A stretch of 64,000 nt of DNA, from contig VZSF01010126.1 in the NCBI GenBank assembly GCA_013398295.1, positions 496,398 to 560,397 on the forward strand, in the 5' to 3' direction. The translations under genes were made by a program, and so were the position numbers. The notes beneath the pieces were generated by a model that saw only the letters and a program-made list of their open reading frames with translations, made no database searches and was not told the DNA's origin. The first letter of the stretch is position 1. Each line of letters begins with the position of its first letter. The stretch is from Chionis minor. Taxonomy: Eukaryota; Chordata; Aves; Charadriiformes; Chionididae. This document shows, one piece after another, positions 1 to 12,100 of this stretch.

Positions 1-1099
1 ACAAATTCTGTTTATGCTTCTTTTTCACACTACTGTTGTCATCTATATTTATTTGAATGACGCTCCTCATTTCTGACATTTTCCCTGGGGCTTGAAGAGC
101 AGGTGTTCAGATATAGCTCCAAGCTGTCAAAAGTGAAACTGGCAATGATTTTAACAGATAGAGGGCTGAGGAAATACAAGAAAGTTGTAATTTTGAATAA
201 TTAAACACCACACAGGATTTGTTCAACTACATCATCATTACCCAAAGGATATCTTAATTCAGATTTCATCACAAACACAAGATGGGATGGTGGTCATGGT
301 GGAACTGATACTGGAGACCTGGATTTGAGTTCTCGTGCCCAGAGCATTTCTTTGCAAATCTAAGCAAACCACATTGGCTCTGAACCAAAACCTACCAAGA
401 TTGCTTTTGTTCCCTCTCCTGGGCTTAAAATTAGGGTTTCTAGAGAGACCACTTAGATAGCCTGCTGTGGGAAGAGCACATCATTATGTAGTATTGCTCA
501 GCCTTGCCCTCCCGCATGTCCGGAGAAAAACACTATGCGGGATGAATCTTTGTCACCTACTTTCTCATCAAGCAGCAATGCTAGTTTATTGTGTGGCTAC
601 TTCATAATGTACACACGTGTACTTGAATAACATGAGTAGATATAACCTGTTATTTGTATTTGTGTCTGTAACAGAAAGCACATATGTAACAATCAGTTCC
701 TTCTGGCAAGTTCCAACGGGCCAAGCCTTTTGCTCCTCAGTCAAGTAAGTTTGTGTAGATGTATTTATTTCAGGAGCAAGGTCTGATCAAGCCTAAAGAA
801 GCACAGTGACTTCATTTTTTTGAAAAATGAAAAAAAAATTCCTTGAATACTTTCCAGGAAATCACTGCTTCTTGCTGGCTGAATCCCCATCAAGTGTGGA
901 CATACCTCATGGGCTAATCAAGATGAACAAAACACATAATTTGCCATCCTTCTAACAAGATATTTTTTACAGGAAGCAAAACCTCCAAAATTATTAAGGG
1001 AAAAACTCCCAAGTGGCAATAAAATCATGGATACATTCTACGGCTGACCAAAGAAAATGAAAGATAAATAGACAGAAGTTACAGACATTTTTTTCATAT
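1..1099. other. No gene recognised
   Basis: AT-rich sequence without an ORF of note, known exon or recognisable repeat. If the candidate at 1100-1366 is real, this would be its intron. Confidence 0.4.
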
Positions 1100-1366
1100 T
1101 CAAGTTTTCTCACATTTCAACCAACTCCAACAGAGTGCTAATCCAGCACAACCGGTGTGAAGAGAAGTGATATAGAACAGAGGAAGCATTACTAATAGAT
1201 GCGGAGACCCTGAGCTGGTGTAAGGAAGAATGTAGCAGTCCTTTAGGTGGGCTATTGCTATACTTTGGACTATGGTGAGGACTGCAATGACCAGCAACTG
1301 ATAAAATAGGGTTCTTTTTCCCCTAAAGGGTTTTGGGTTTGGACTTCCATTATTAACTGCAGCCAT
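1100..1366 (-). CDS. Possible first coding exon of an unidentified membrane protein
   Basis: The open frame starts at an ATG in good Kozak context (G at -3 and +4), about 31 bases after a strong acceptor (TTGTTTTTCAG, exon side beginning near 1397). The first 20 residues are polar and basic (KPKPFRGKR-like); residues 20-41 (LFYQLLVIAVLTIVQSIAIA) would form a signal anchor. After about residue 45 the sequence looks less protein-like, so the exon may end earlier at a donor I cannot fix. Upstream, 1400-2100 is relatively CpG-rich and has several minus-strand donor motifs, including CACAG/GTAAGT at about 2046-2041. I do not recognise the family. Chance is a real alternative. Confidence 0.22.
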   Translation of the reverse strand: MAAVNNGSPNPKPFRGKRTLFYQLLVIAVLTIVQSIAIAHLKDCYILPYTSSGSPHLLVMLPLFYITSLHTGCAGLALCWSWLKCEKT

Positions 1367-2299
1367 ACCATCAGAATGAACTGCCTACTGCAATCTGAAA
1401 AACAACCAGCGCTATTAGCTGCAATCATGCAGCAATAATTGAGCTCTCTTCAGCTGTCAGCCCAGCGCTTCTTTTCAGCGTTGAGGGAAACAGAAGTGAG
1501 TTAGAGCACGCCAAGCAGGGAGCCTGGTGCAGCTCAGCCGCCTCATGAAAAAAGCAAACCAGGAGCTGAGACACCTGCTGGTAAAAATCTGTTAGCTCCT
1601 TACTCTTTGCTTGTACAACTCGGGGATTTCAGTGCTTCTGCTCAGAAGTAGCAAAGTAGTCATCGCACACATCCACTAGGAAACTTCCTAAATCAGTCTC
1701 AGCCACGGCCGGTGCGTGGTACTTCGCTCACCTCCCCTACAAAGAAGGAAAAGCTCTCACCGTGGCCACGCTTCTGGAGAGGTGGATTTTTCGCACTTTA
1801 TTTTTCAGGCCGGGTCCACGTGTACCACTGTAGGCATTCGCTGCAAAAGTGGCAAAAGCAGAAATAGCGAGGTCCCAATTGAAAAGTGGGACTGAAAACG
1901 ACTGCGCAAACTGAAAATGGGAGCTTCTGCTTCTCACCGGCCGCTGGAAACACAGAGCCAGGGGCTGCTGATGCTGAAGCGCGCCCAGGAAACGGGCATA
2001 CTGGAAAGCATCGTAAAGTCAAAACATTAACTTATAATCACTTACCTGTGCTAACACATACGTAACGGGAACGCAGGTCAGCAAAACCTCAGTGAGCCAT
2101 CATCCAGGAGCCAGGCAACAGCAAGCCACGCGCTTCAGAAACTGACTTAAGATGTCTTCTTTAACCTCGGAAAAGAGCACTCAACCTGCTCTTCCTGGCT
2201 AATTAGAACTGATTAGCCCTTCCTAAACTGATACAAACACTGCAAATGCAGACAGACCTCTTTGTGTCTCGCCCACATACCCCGTGGAACTACTACACG

Positions 2300-5200
2300 G
2301 CCTAAACCAGTGAATTCTTACAGCCACCTGTGATGCGGTTTGCAGAACAGTGTTGTTTGGGCAATTTTCAAATTTATTCTATTATTCTGACTGAACGTTC
2401 ACTTTCACCAAAAAGCCATAACAAAAAAAAACCCCAAAACAAAATAAAATAAAAAAAAAGAGCTAACATTGTCCTTTATTAACAGAACAACATTTATACC
2501 CTTTTGCTGCCAGTCCAACTACACACAGAAAGGGGATCCCCAGGACAGCGCAGTGAATTAAAATGCACTCTACAAAAACCCAAACAGTCCTACAAACTGA
2601 CATGTGGAAGTAGGGGCAAAAATTTGAGGGAACTTGAAAGGAGACATTAGAGACAAATCAGCTACAGCAGGGAACCACTGATGAAATAGAAAGGCAGTTA
2701 AAAACCCTCTTTCCTAGTCCTGCTGCCCCTCCTGCTTTTTTTTTTTTTTAAACATCTAAAATATATTATGCTTGCCTGTGTCTGTTTTTCTAAAGAAGGG
2801 GGGGGGATTCTTTAATATGAAAAAATACTATAATCAAGACCTTTTTTCCAAATTATCCTACTCCAATGTGTTTTTCCTGAAGATACTTAGGTTTTGCATC
2901 TCATTAAAAAACCTCTGTATGACTGTGTCCTTCTGCCAAAAATCCTGTTTTCACTGTTTAAAACCCCCCACACTTCCCGTGTAAAATAAACTTTGGAATC
3001 TCTTTTGATACCTGTTTTGAACATTCAAATACACTGTAACACTAAACTACTGTAACTAATTTTAGGGTGAACAACATCAGTGCCAGTGTGACTGGTGCCA
3101 CTGGACACCACCTACTCCTACGGTTCAGAGCTATCCCACGGGAAGACTCTGGAAGTAGAGATGAGATGATGAATGAAGCACTATCTAGGAAGTCTCAAAT
3201 CTAATCTTGTACTTAATAAAGTAAAAAACTGAACATAAGAATAGGGCACAAAAATTGCTTGCTAGTAAAAGAGTATGTGCTCTTTTAGAGCACAAATTGC
3301 ATATTTGTATAATTACAATCATTGCGGTCTCTTAATAAGTCTCTGTAAAAGTCTGTAATCTTGTTTTCAAGATTAACTGCTCATCTACAATGACAGAAAG
3401 GAAAAATAAACCTTATACCTTGACAGTTCATGTAATCACATCCTATTTTCTGAATTGCCCAAGTTCTAAAATGCCCCAGCTTTATAAACTGAGTTTCAGG
3501 TACTATGAAAAAAAATTAATAATCTTTAAAACAACCTTTTGTCTATTCTTTCAATTTTAGGTATCATATCAAATCACATCGCTGCTGTGAAATCTGTAAG
3601 TTCAGTGTGTGTTTGACACAAAACCTTCCAAAATGGATCAGCTGAAACCTGTGTTTCCAAGGGTAGTTAAACAAAACCTGAAACTACTAACAACTGGAGA
3701 CTGGGAAAATACTGACTGCTCTCTGTATTTTGTGATGATGGAAACAATGAAGTTCTCACATAAGAAAAATATAAAACAGGCTACTGACAGTTTTTTATTT
3801 AAGAAAAAATGCTGTTACTTTGCTTTTTTTTACTTATATATTTTTCCACTTACTGTATGACGTTTAAATAATAGTTTTACCTATATATATATATATTTGT
3901 ATTGTGTGGATTTGCATTATGTGTACCATGGCAGTGTTTATATGCCGATTATCACGTGCTATCTTATTAGGTGAGGCACTCTGCCTAAGAATTTATGATC
4001 ACCTATTTTACATTTGTCTGACAAGCATCATCACAACTTCTGCTGTACAACAGACTATGGGCCATTACCATATTGACCCCTCCTTCACATTCACTGTCTG
4101 CAGACTAACCTCAGGAGACGTAGGTATTTGCAAAACACTAAACATTCAAGACTATTTATTTCCTCGTGTTTATTTTGTAACTGTATTTCTCTAAAACATA
4201 TTAAAATAGAAAAGATGTTCATCTGATTCATCATACAAAGAAAATAACAACATAGTAATAAAATACTGAAAATATATGAAAGCACCAAAACATTAAAATA
4301 TTCATATTGGCAAAGACTCTAAGAATATATTTCTTGCAAATTTACAGTAAAGTGCTAGTCAATCCACTCAAATTAAGGAATCGGCATTTTAACAGCATGG
4401 TGGTTATTATTATCTTAAGGTTACAAATTACTTTGTTACCTTTCTCAACAAGACAACAATCCTTTTTGTTGGAAGCAACCCATGTGAGTTGCACGCACAT
4501 GAAAGTAACGTAACAGCTTCATACTAAGCAGTGAAGGATACAAGTTGCCAAGCCATTACGAAAACAAAATACTGAGAAGCAAACTGAACAGAAATGAGAT
4601 TAGTGAAAAATGAAGAAAATGTAAATGTGGTAAAACATTTTATATATTAAGAAAGGACAGAAGGATGCACCAAAGAGTTTTGTAGACTTGCCTTTTACAT
4701 GGTAATTTTTTTAGTAATCCTGTTGCTGCTGTATGAGTTAATCAGTTTACTAATGCATTTTTTCAAACTGCCCTTTTCTATTTCCTACAAATGATACTAC
4801 ATCTACAAGACACTGGAGAGATACCATAACCAAAGAGACAGAAGCAGAGTATGACCTTTATTTTTCCTCAATAATCTCTTTTCATCTATTGAAGTCAGCA
4901 CAAAAAACTAAATGATCTGTTACAAAGCCAATTCGTAGCAAAAATTAATTCTAGTAAAGAAATTATTTTAAATTTTTAAACCTTATCAAGAGCGAAAATT
5001 TTACACGTATGAAAGTGTTTATAATTTCAATATACATATATACAGCAATGAGTACAAAGAATCCTTGTTAGCGCAAGTTCTTGCTAAATTAATACACCAT
5101 TTCTACAACAGGTTCTGAGAAATAACAGATGTAAATATGTTGCCTTCAACAATATTTAATCTTCCCAACTTGACTTGCTTTTTTCATAAATTCATCTGTC

Positions 5201-6048
5201 ATTTAAGCATATTGCACATCTCAGAATAAGTTCTTACACTGACTATTTATTAGCCTTGTTGTGAACCAATAATAAGTGATCAAAAGTCAACTCTCACACT
5301 CCTTCCGCAATTTGACTAAGAGTTGCTTACCGAAAAAAAAGGAAAGAATAGGAATAGTGTCTCATCATGATTATTTCATTACTATCTTTGGAATCAAACA
5401 AGGGTTATATTCCTGGTCAATATGGCTGTGTGTATGTTATTTGGTAGGAAACTGTTACAATAACTTTGCCAATCTAACCAATGAAAGTGATGAGCCCAAA
5501 TTACCAAAATAGTTACTAACAACAAATATATTCCTTTATACATGCACGTAGATAGATTATATAAAAAAGTCTGCCTGTACTACATAATTTCTGTAAATTT
5601 TCCTGAATGAACATGTTAACCTTTAGAATACAATTAATTTGACTGCTTGCACCTTCTACAAAAGTAATTCAGGATGTAAGAATGAATATGACAAAAAGAA
5701 ATGAAATATTGTATTTAAAGTAGTTGAATAGAGGAAAAAAATCCCAAATAGTTTTAAATTGTGTTGTTGTATTTGGTTTCCTCCTTCGGTAGATATTATG
5801 GAACTGTACAGTGAAAACAGGTCCTAGCTTTAACATCTTCCTCGTGCACTGTTCCAAATGTCAACTTCAGTAGCTTCCTTTGCCGGCCATTCACTTCGTC
5901 TTTTTGTTTTCAGCAAATTGTATCATAGTTCGTTGTTGTGGGCACACAAACCTCATTTTGGCAGTTCCAGAATCTGAGCGCAGCACTGCAATCTCTTCCA
6001 CTCCAACCAACCACGATAGGCAGGATATCCAGTGCAAAGCAATTCTTT
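2300..6048 (-). other. MOSPD2 3' flank with probable 3' UTR
   Basis: No exon of a known gene is recognised here. The stretch immediately left of 6049 should be MOSPD2 3' UTR. AATAAA on the minus strand occurs at 5251-5246 and 4862-4857, which are candidate poly(A) signals; I cannot tell which is used. A short TA run lies near 3882-3896. The ORFs here are short and resemble nothing known. Confidence 0.4.
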
Positions 6049-6195
6049 TTAGCTTCTCTGGGTATACACCAGGTAGAAGCAGAAGGCAACAACAGTAACT
6101 GATAGCAATGATAAAACAACTGACAGCTGCTGAAACCAGAGGCAGCGATCTATCTGCTCTTGAAGTCTTTTATTAATTTGCAGTAAACGAGTAAG
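6049..6195 (-). CDS. MOSPD2: MOSPD2 coding exon 15, membrane anchor and stop (residues 471-518)
   Basis: Acceptor TATTTTCAG, stop TAA at 6051-6049. Translation [18 protein letters not shown] is a short helix, followed by a hydrophobic segment (494-514) rich in Leu, Val and Phe that ends VYTQRS. This fits the tail anchor that inserts the protein in the ER. Confidence 0.95.
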   Translation of the reverse strand, partial: LTRLLQINKRLQEQIDRCLWFQQLSVVLSLLSVTVVAFCFYLVYTQRS

Positions 6196-9100
6196 CTGAA
6201 AATAGAAACAGTTTCCTTAAATTAGAATTGCTGCACATTAAAGTACTTTTTACTTTAGAGCTATTTAGCCAATAACAGTAAGCGCAGTAAAAAATCATAA
6301 CAAAATAAATCACAGAATCACTTAGGTTGGAAGAGACCCTCAAGATCACTGAGTCCAACCATAAACCTAACACTGCTAAACCACCCCTAAACCATGTCCC
6401 TCAGCACCACATCTACACATCTTTTAAATACCTCCAGGGATGGTGATTCCACCACTTCCCTGGGCAGCCTGTTCTAATGCTTGACAACCCTTTCGGTAAA
6501 GAAGTTTTTCGTAATATCCGACCTAAACCTCCCCTGGCACAACTTGAGGCCATTTCCTCTTGTCCTGTCGCTTGTTACTTGGGAGAAGAGACTGACCCCC
6601 ACCTCGCTACAACCTCCTTTCAGGTAGTTGTAGAGAGTGATAAGGTCTCCCCTCAACCTTCTCTTCTCCAGGCTAAAAAAACCCAACTCCCTCAGCCGCT
6701 CCTCATAAGACATGTTTTCTAGACCCCTCATCAGCTTTGTTGCCCTTCTCTGGACATAAATAAATAAAAACCCCTTCTCTCTGTGATGCCATTTCTATCA
6801 CTACATACTTCAGGGATCTGTTCCACTAAAGAAGCTTTGAATCTTAGGACTTATGGCCAGCCTATATTGCCTGTATCAAGCGGGTGATATTTTTGCACCA
6901 GGAACCAAAAGATAACACTGAGGCTCTATGATATCCCAGATCCGTAGTATACACAAGAGGAATGAGCAAACTGCATAGAAAGCAGTATTCTACAATTCTA
7001 AGATTCTATGATTTTATTAAACCGTTACCATCCAACAAAATACTTAAATCACTATCACTGACTTAGTTACTTTCAATTGCTGAGCTTTTCTAATAGTATA
7101 ATTTATGAAGTACCAAAGAGGTTTAGTACAAATTCTTTTTATCTCTGGCATGTCTTATAACTTTATTCAATATTCAGCACAAAGGAATACAGTATTACCT
7201 GTATATGTAAATCTTCATTGGTTTTTGCTGGAATATTAAGTGCATTCTCTTTTAAAGTCAAAGAAGAAGGCTTACTACTTTCTACGACATGACACCTGAG
7301 CCTGTGAAAGGGGAAAAAATATGCACCAAAAATCATAAATTTAATGTAACATTGTATAATTAATAGTAAACAGTCCATGTAACAGTTATTATATGCACTT
7401 TATAATTTGTCCTGGTTGATTAATTTTCTAAACCGCTACTGCAATGATAGTCTGAAAAGGCTTCCTCAGTCCACCAATTAAGTTTTGACAGCTTTTGATA
7501 CAGAAAGCAAGATCAAAATTATCTGCGTGCTCAGTTAAAATACATCTTCATCATTTTAAATTCACAGCACAGGATGCACTGGATTATTCAGTCAAACACT
7601 TACTACCAGATATGCAACAATCTACTGAACAGCAAACAAAATCTAAAGGTTTTCTTTACATTTTAAACCGTAGTAACAACATTTTTGGTGGAGTTCACTT
7701 CTTCCACAGTTGAAAATACAGGAACAGAACTTGAAGCCACAACTGAAGGTAGTGGAATCCTATGCAATTTATAAAATACAGAAGCTTCTCTGATAAGATG
7801 CAAATCAATTAGTGTGGGAATGAATTTATTTGGTAAAAAAATGGTTAAATTGAGGCTGCAGCATTTTTCTATTTTAAGGAAAGAGAAATGCGAAAACTTC
7901 TCCAGCGAGACAAACCAAACAAAAGTAACAGATATGTGTAAGAATATCTAAGTAGATTCCTCAGACAGTACTCGCGCATATAATATTAAAGACACAATAA
8001 TTATAATTTCCACTACTTTTAACCTAGGTTTAATAAAAAGTAAAGGTCAGTTTTGTATTCATCAGTAACGGACATACATAACATACTTTGCAGGTGATGA
8101 ATTTAATGTAATCAAATCATCTCTCCTTATTGTTTCAGGGTCTGTCTTTTATGCAAGGAAGCTTAAGGTCACCCACATGACGAATATTTTGTTTAACAGG
8201 GAAGTAAGGGATAAACATTTGAAGCAAAGATAGAGTAAGACTTAGGTATCAAGTCTCAAAAATACTTTCCATGTTAATTTTGGCCAAGGGGGAAGGATAA
8301 AGGCAGCTCAGAGAAACAAAAAACAAAAAAACCCAAAACAACAAAAAAACCACTACCCCAAAAAAAACCAGGGACAATCTAAAAATACAGTCAAATTACT
8401 TTTTTTTTTGTAATAAAAAAGATGAAACAGCATCTTGATATGATAATGTCCTGGCTTGAGGTAAAACAGGACCAATTTTACTCAGTAACTTTGCTTTTTA
8501 GCTAGGCCTCTTCTAACTGCTGAAATTGGCTCTAAGACTTCTAGATGAAAGAGAACTACAGTGAACTTTTCCTAGAAATGTACGGTGATATAACTAGATG
8601 TGAACAGATGAGAGAGAAGAGTAACAGGTATAATCAAGAGCGTGTAGGGAAATGTATTTTCCTAGTGGTATTTTTTCACAGCTGAATATGGAAAACACAC
8701 CTATGAACATGTGACAGGTTTTACAAAAACTTTCTACAAAATTATTATTTTCCCTAGCAGAAAGGGAGTATTTTTTAATATTGTCTAGAAAACAGTTTTA
8801 CATTTGATATGTCTTCATTCCTTGCTTTTTTCTTTTTATAAAACTTAAGTGGCGCATTCTTATTAAAAAGAAAATATAATCTACTGTCCATGTGTATTGT
8901 CACATCCATTCGCATTTTTTCCATTTAACTCTTCATCAGCACAAGAATAACAACACTAAAGAGAACATGTGCAGAATACCATGACATTTTACGCATTAAA
9001 AACACCACTAATCAGTTAGAGCAGAAACCTCAGCAATATACTTCAGTCAGTAAGCACATAACTGGGTTTACAGAATCCTTTATTGATTATGATATGCAAG

Positions 9101-12100
9101 TACTACAAATCAGCTAAATTTTACCAGCTAAACCCCCCCTGTCAACAGAAAACCATATGCTCACCTATGTTCCATCACTTTGGTCCTAGGGACTTCTTTC
9201 CAAAACTGAGTGAGTTCTGGTACGCCTGCTCCAGAAGACTGGTCCATTTCTGCTGCCATTATAAGGAAACGATCCTGCAGAGAAGCTGCAAAACCTGCCC
9301 TCAAGGGAAAAAAACGCAAAAGCATGCTTGGATAAAATGACAATATGAAAAAGTGTATAGAAGCATTTTTGAATGAAAGTGTTTTAAAATCAGAGCCTGT
9401 TTACCGCAGGATACTGGACACTGATTTACAAGAAATAAAAATAACAAAGTCATTCTCTTAAGCACAACAATTTTGATTACGGTTTTCCCAAAGTTCTGCA
9501 GTTTCATTTTAACAGAACTGGTTTCATCTGAATGATTCAAGAACAACCCAGAGTTTTGTAAAGAATGCATTCTCCAGCAAATTCACCTGTCCTTGCAACA
9601 ATTTAGAAAACTGATTTACCACAGACAAACTTCCACTGTAATAGAGCAAAAGTGAAACAGCTGCCACTGCAACTTTTTTTTTTTTTTTTTTAAGACAAGA
9701 AACAGAACGGGCTGCAGACCACAGTTGCTTCTGTCTAAGTGGAGTAGTAAATCAGTACAGGCAGTTACTCGAATGCTGTCTGATGTGCATGCTTTCTTAC
9801 ACATAGTAAAACTCTCATGCAACAGTCAAGTAGCCATGGGTGTCAGTCAGTCTTACACCCCAGCAAGCACATACAAAGATTAGTCTCTAGAGCAGTCAGC
9901 CTATGACTAAAACTTGTCCAGACTTCTTAAGAATTCTATTGTAAGATTTTACTTACCACCATGAAGAGAGACTATTATATCCAATGATGTGCCAGGTTCA
10001 CAGCTGCTGTTACTGGGTTTAACTCTGTATTTTTCAGGAGCAGTTGTTCTCACCTATCAACAAAGAATACCAAGCAAGCATATAGCAAATGCATGCACAA
10101 ACTATGACTGTTTCACAACGTTCCTCATTCTGTAATCACCAAAATCTCCAAATGATTAAATATGAGACATGGTCATACATACAGCCTTTAAAATATTTAT
10201 TCTGTAGGAATAATCAGACATAGATATTTCACTTTTTCCTCTCTCTCAACCACTTCTACCCTTCCTTTTCTGGCATATGCTATTTTTCTCTCTTACATAC
10301 ATACTTAAAAAGAGCCAAGAACATCAAATGGACTACCTATTAAGATTCTTAACACAAAAGTATGGAAACTTTAGCTATTTGTGTGTGCAGAGAACACAAA
10401 AGATGTGTCAGAAAACCAAGATGCAAGTCAACTCAGTGTTTCTGAAGCAAACATTACTGCATTCATTCCTTTGGTGGTGCCATTTGCAGATGGGAGCTGC
10501 ATCATTTTAGAACGTTACTAACTTGTTCCCAGCCAACATTTAAAAAGGAGAAAAATTCTAAATACATCACTTTTCAACACTCAAACCTTTCTTTTTGGGG
10601 AAGTATTAGACTCTCACTAGTACACTAACCATCACCATAGCTCTTTTTCAGTCAAGTGCTCTGAAGATTTGTATTACTGATTATCCCCTTTGGGGTGCTA
10701 CATAATAGGCATAAATTCAGCCAGAAGATCTCTTTGATCGGCTTCAAACGTCGCCATAGAATAAAAGATTTAGACTGAAAAGTGGGTTTAATAGTATTTC
10801 TTCCTCCTTACCCAAAACAAGAAAAAGTTACACATTTATTAAAGTAAACCAGGCTATACATAAATACTTACCTTAAAAGCCACTACGTTTTTAGTGACAT
10901 TTGTGAGAACTATCAAACATTTTTTCTCTCCAGTTTCTTTGGATCCAAAATATAGCTCTTCTGCTGGGCTAATAAATTAAAAAAGAATTACTTTCTCTAA
11001 ATTATATTTACAACATAACGTAGAAAAAAAACCCGTCCGCACCTACAGGAAAATAAAATACTTTCAACCCTGCAGCTACAATCGCTATAAACAGTTTGTC
11101 ATCAAAAAAAGCTGTGAAAACAAAATGCAGAAATTTTGTAGTGAAGCTCAGGGTAGACTCATACCACAAGTGGACCTGGCTGCCTCAGCTGATTACTGCC
11201 CCTGACTTCTTCCATCTGGAAGAGTGTGACCATCTGCAACAGCAGGAATAGCCAACAGATACACAGTCACTTCAACCATGACATCTTACCACAGGACGTT
11301 AAGTGAAGGCATCATTAATTTTAACTTATGCTAATATTAAAGAGTATAAGGTGTGACAGACACTTCGTACATCTATCCTTGTAATGGGTATAGTGCACAT
11401 GTAAGAGGAGCTGGCAGGTATCTGCAAGTGGCAACCATTTCAACCACTACAGCTAAATTCACTTGTACTTATGAGTCAGTCTTCACATACTTCTGGTGAT
11501 ACATGCATAAATAAAGTTATCGCTTGTTTTTAATATTCTTGTGCAACCGGTCATGCATGAAAACTTTTAAACCACATCAAACTAACACAACTCATTTTGG
11601 AGTAAGCATTCAAATGAGCACTACTAGGCAAAAAGTAGGGCATGCTCATATACTGCAAGTTGAGAGGAAACTCAAGGAACAAGTGAAAAAAATGTTTTCT
11701 TTCAATATGTCACCTTAGGGATACACAAAGAACTGCCATACTACGCAGTACTACAGAACTGCATACTCTTTTGACAGAAAGTTTCAAAAAACTCATTATG
11801 CATTTTTCCCTTCTCCCCTTTTTAGAATATCAATTTCATGTTAGCTTGGCCTCCCTCAAAAGACCTCCTTTCATAGTACCGATCCTTTTTTCTCCTCTCA
11901 CCTAAACAAATCAGTGTATTAGCTGAGAAGAAAAATCCCTGGTGCTGTAGGTCAGGCCTGAATACCCGTGGTAGAAGCAGAGTCCAATGGTGACTGTTGT
12001 GTGTATGGGGGATGCCTATATTTTACTATGCATTAGACAGCCCACATGACGAATTTTTTTTTTCTTCTTGGTGGTAAAGTAGCTACCATGAGGCAGAAAG

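Noticed and set aside
8445..8580. Stretch opening tgtcctggcttgaggtaaaa as a possible LTR remnant
   Set aside because: Only a loose resemblance to avian LTR starts; no paired end, target duplication or internal sequence is visible.
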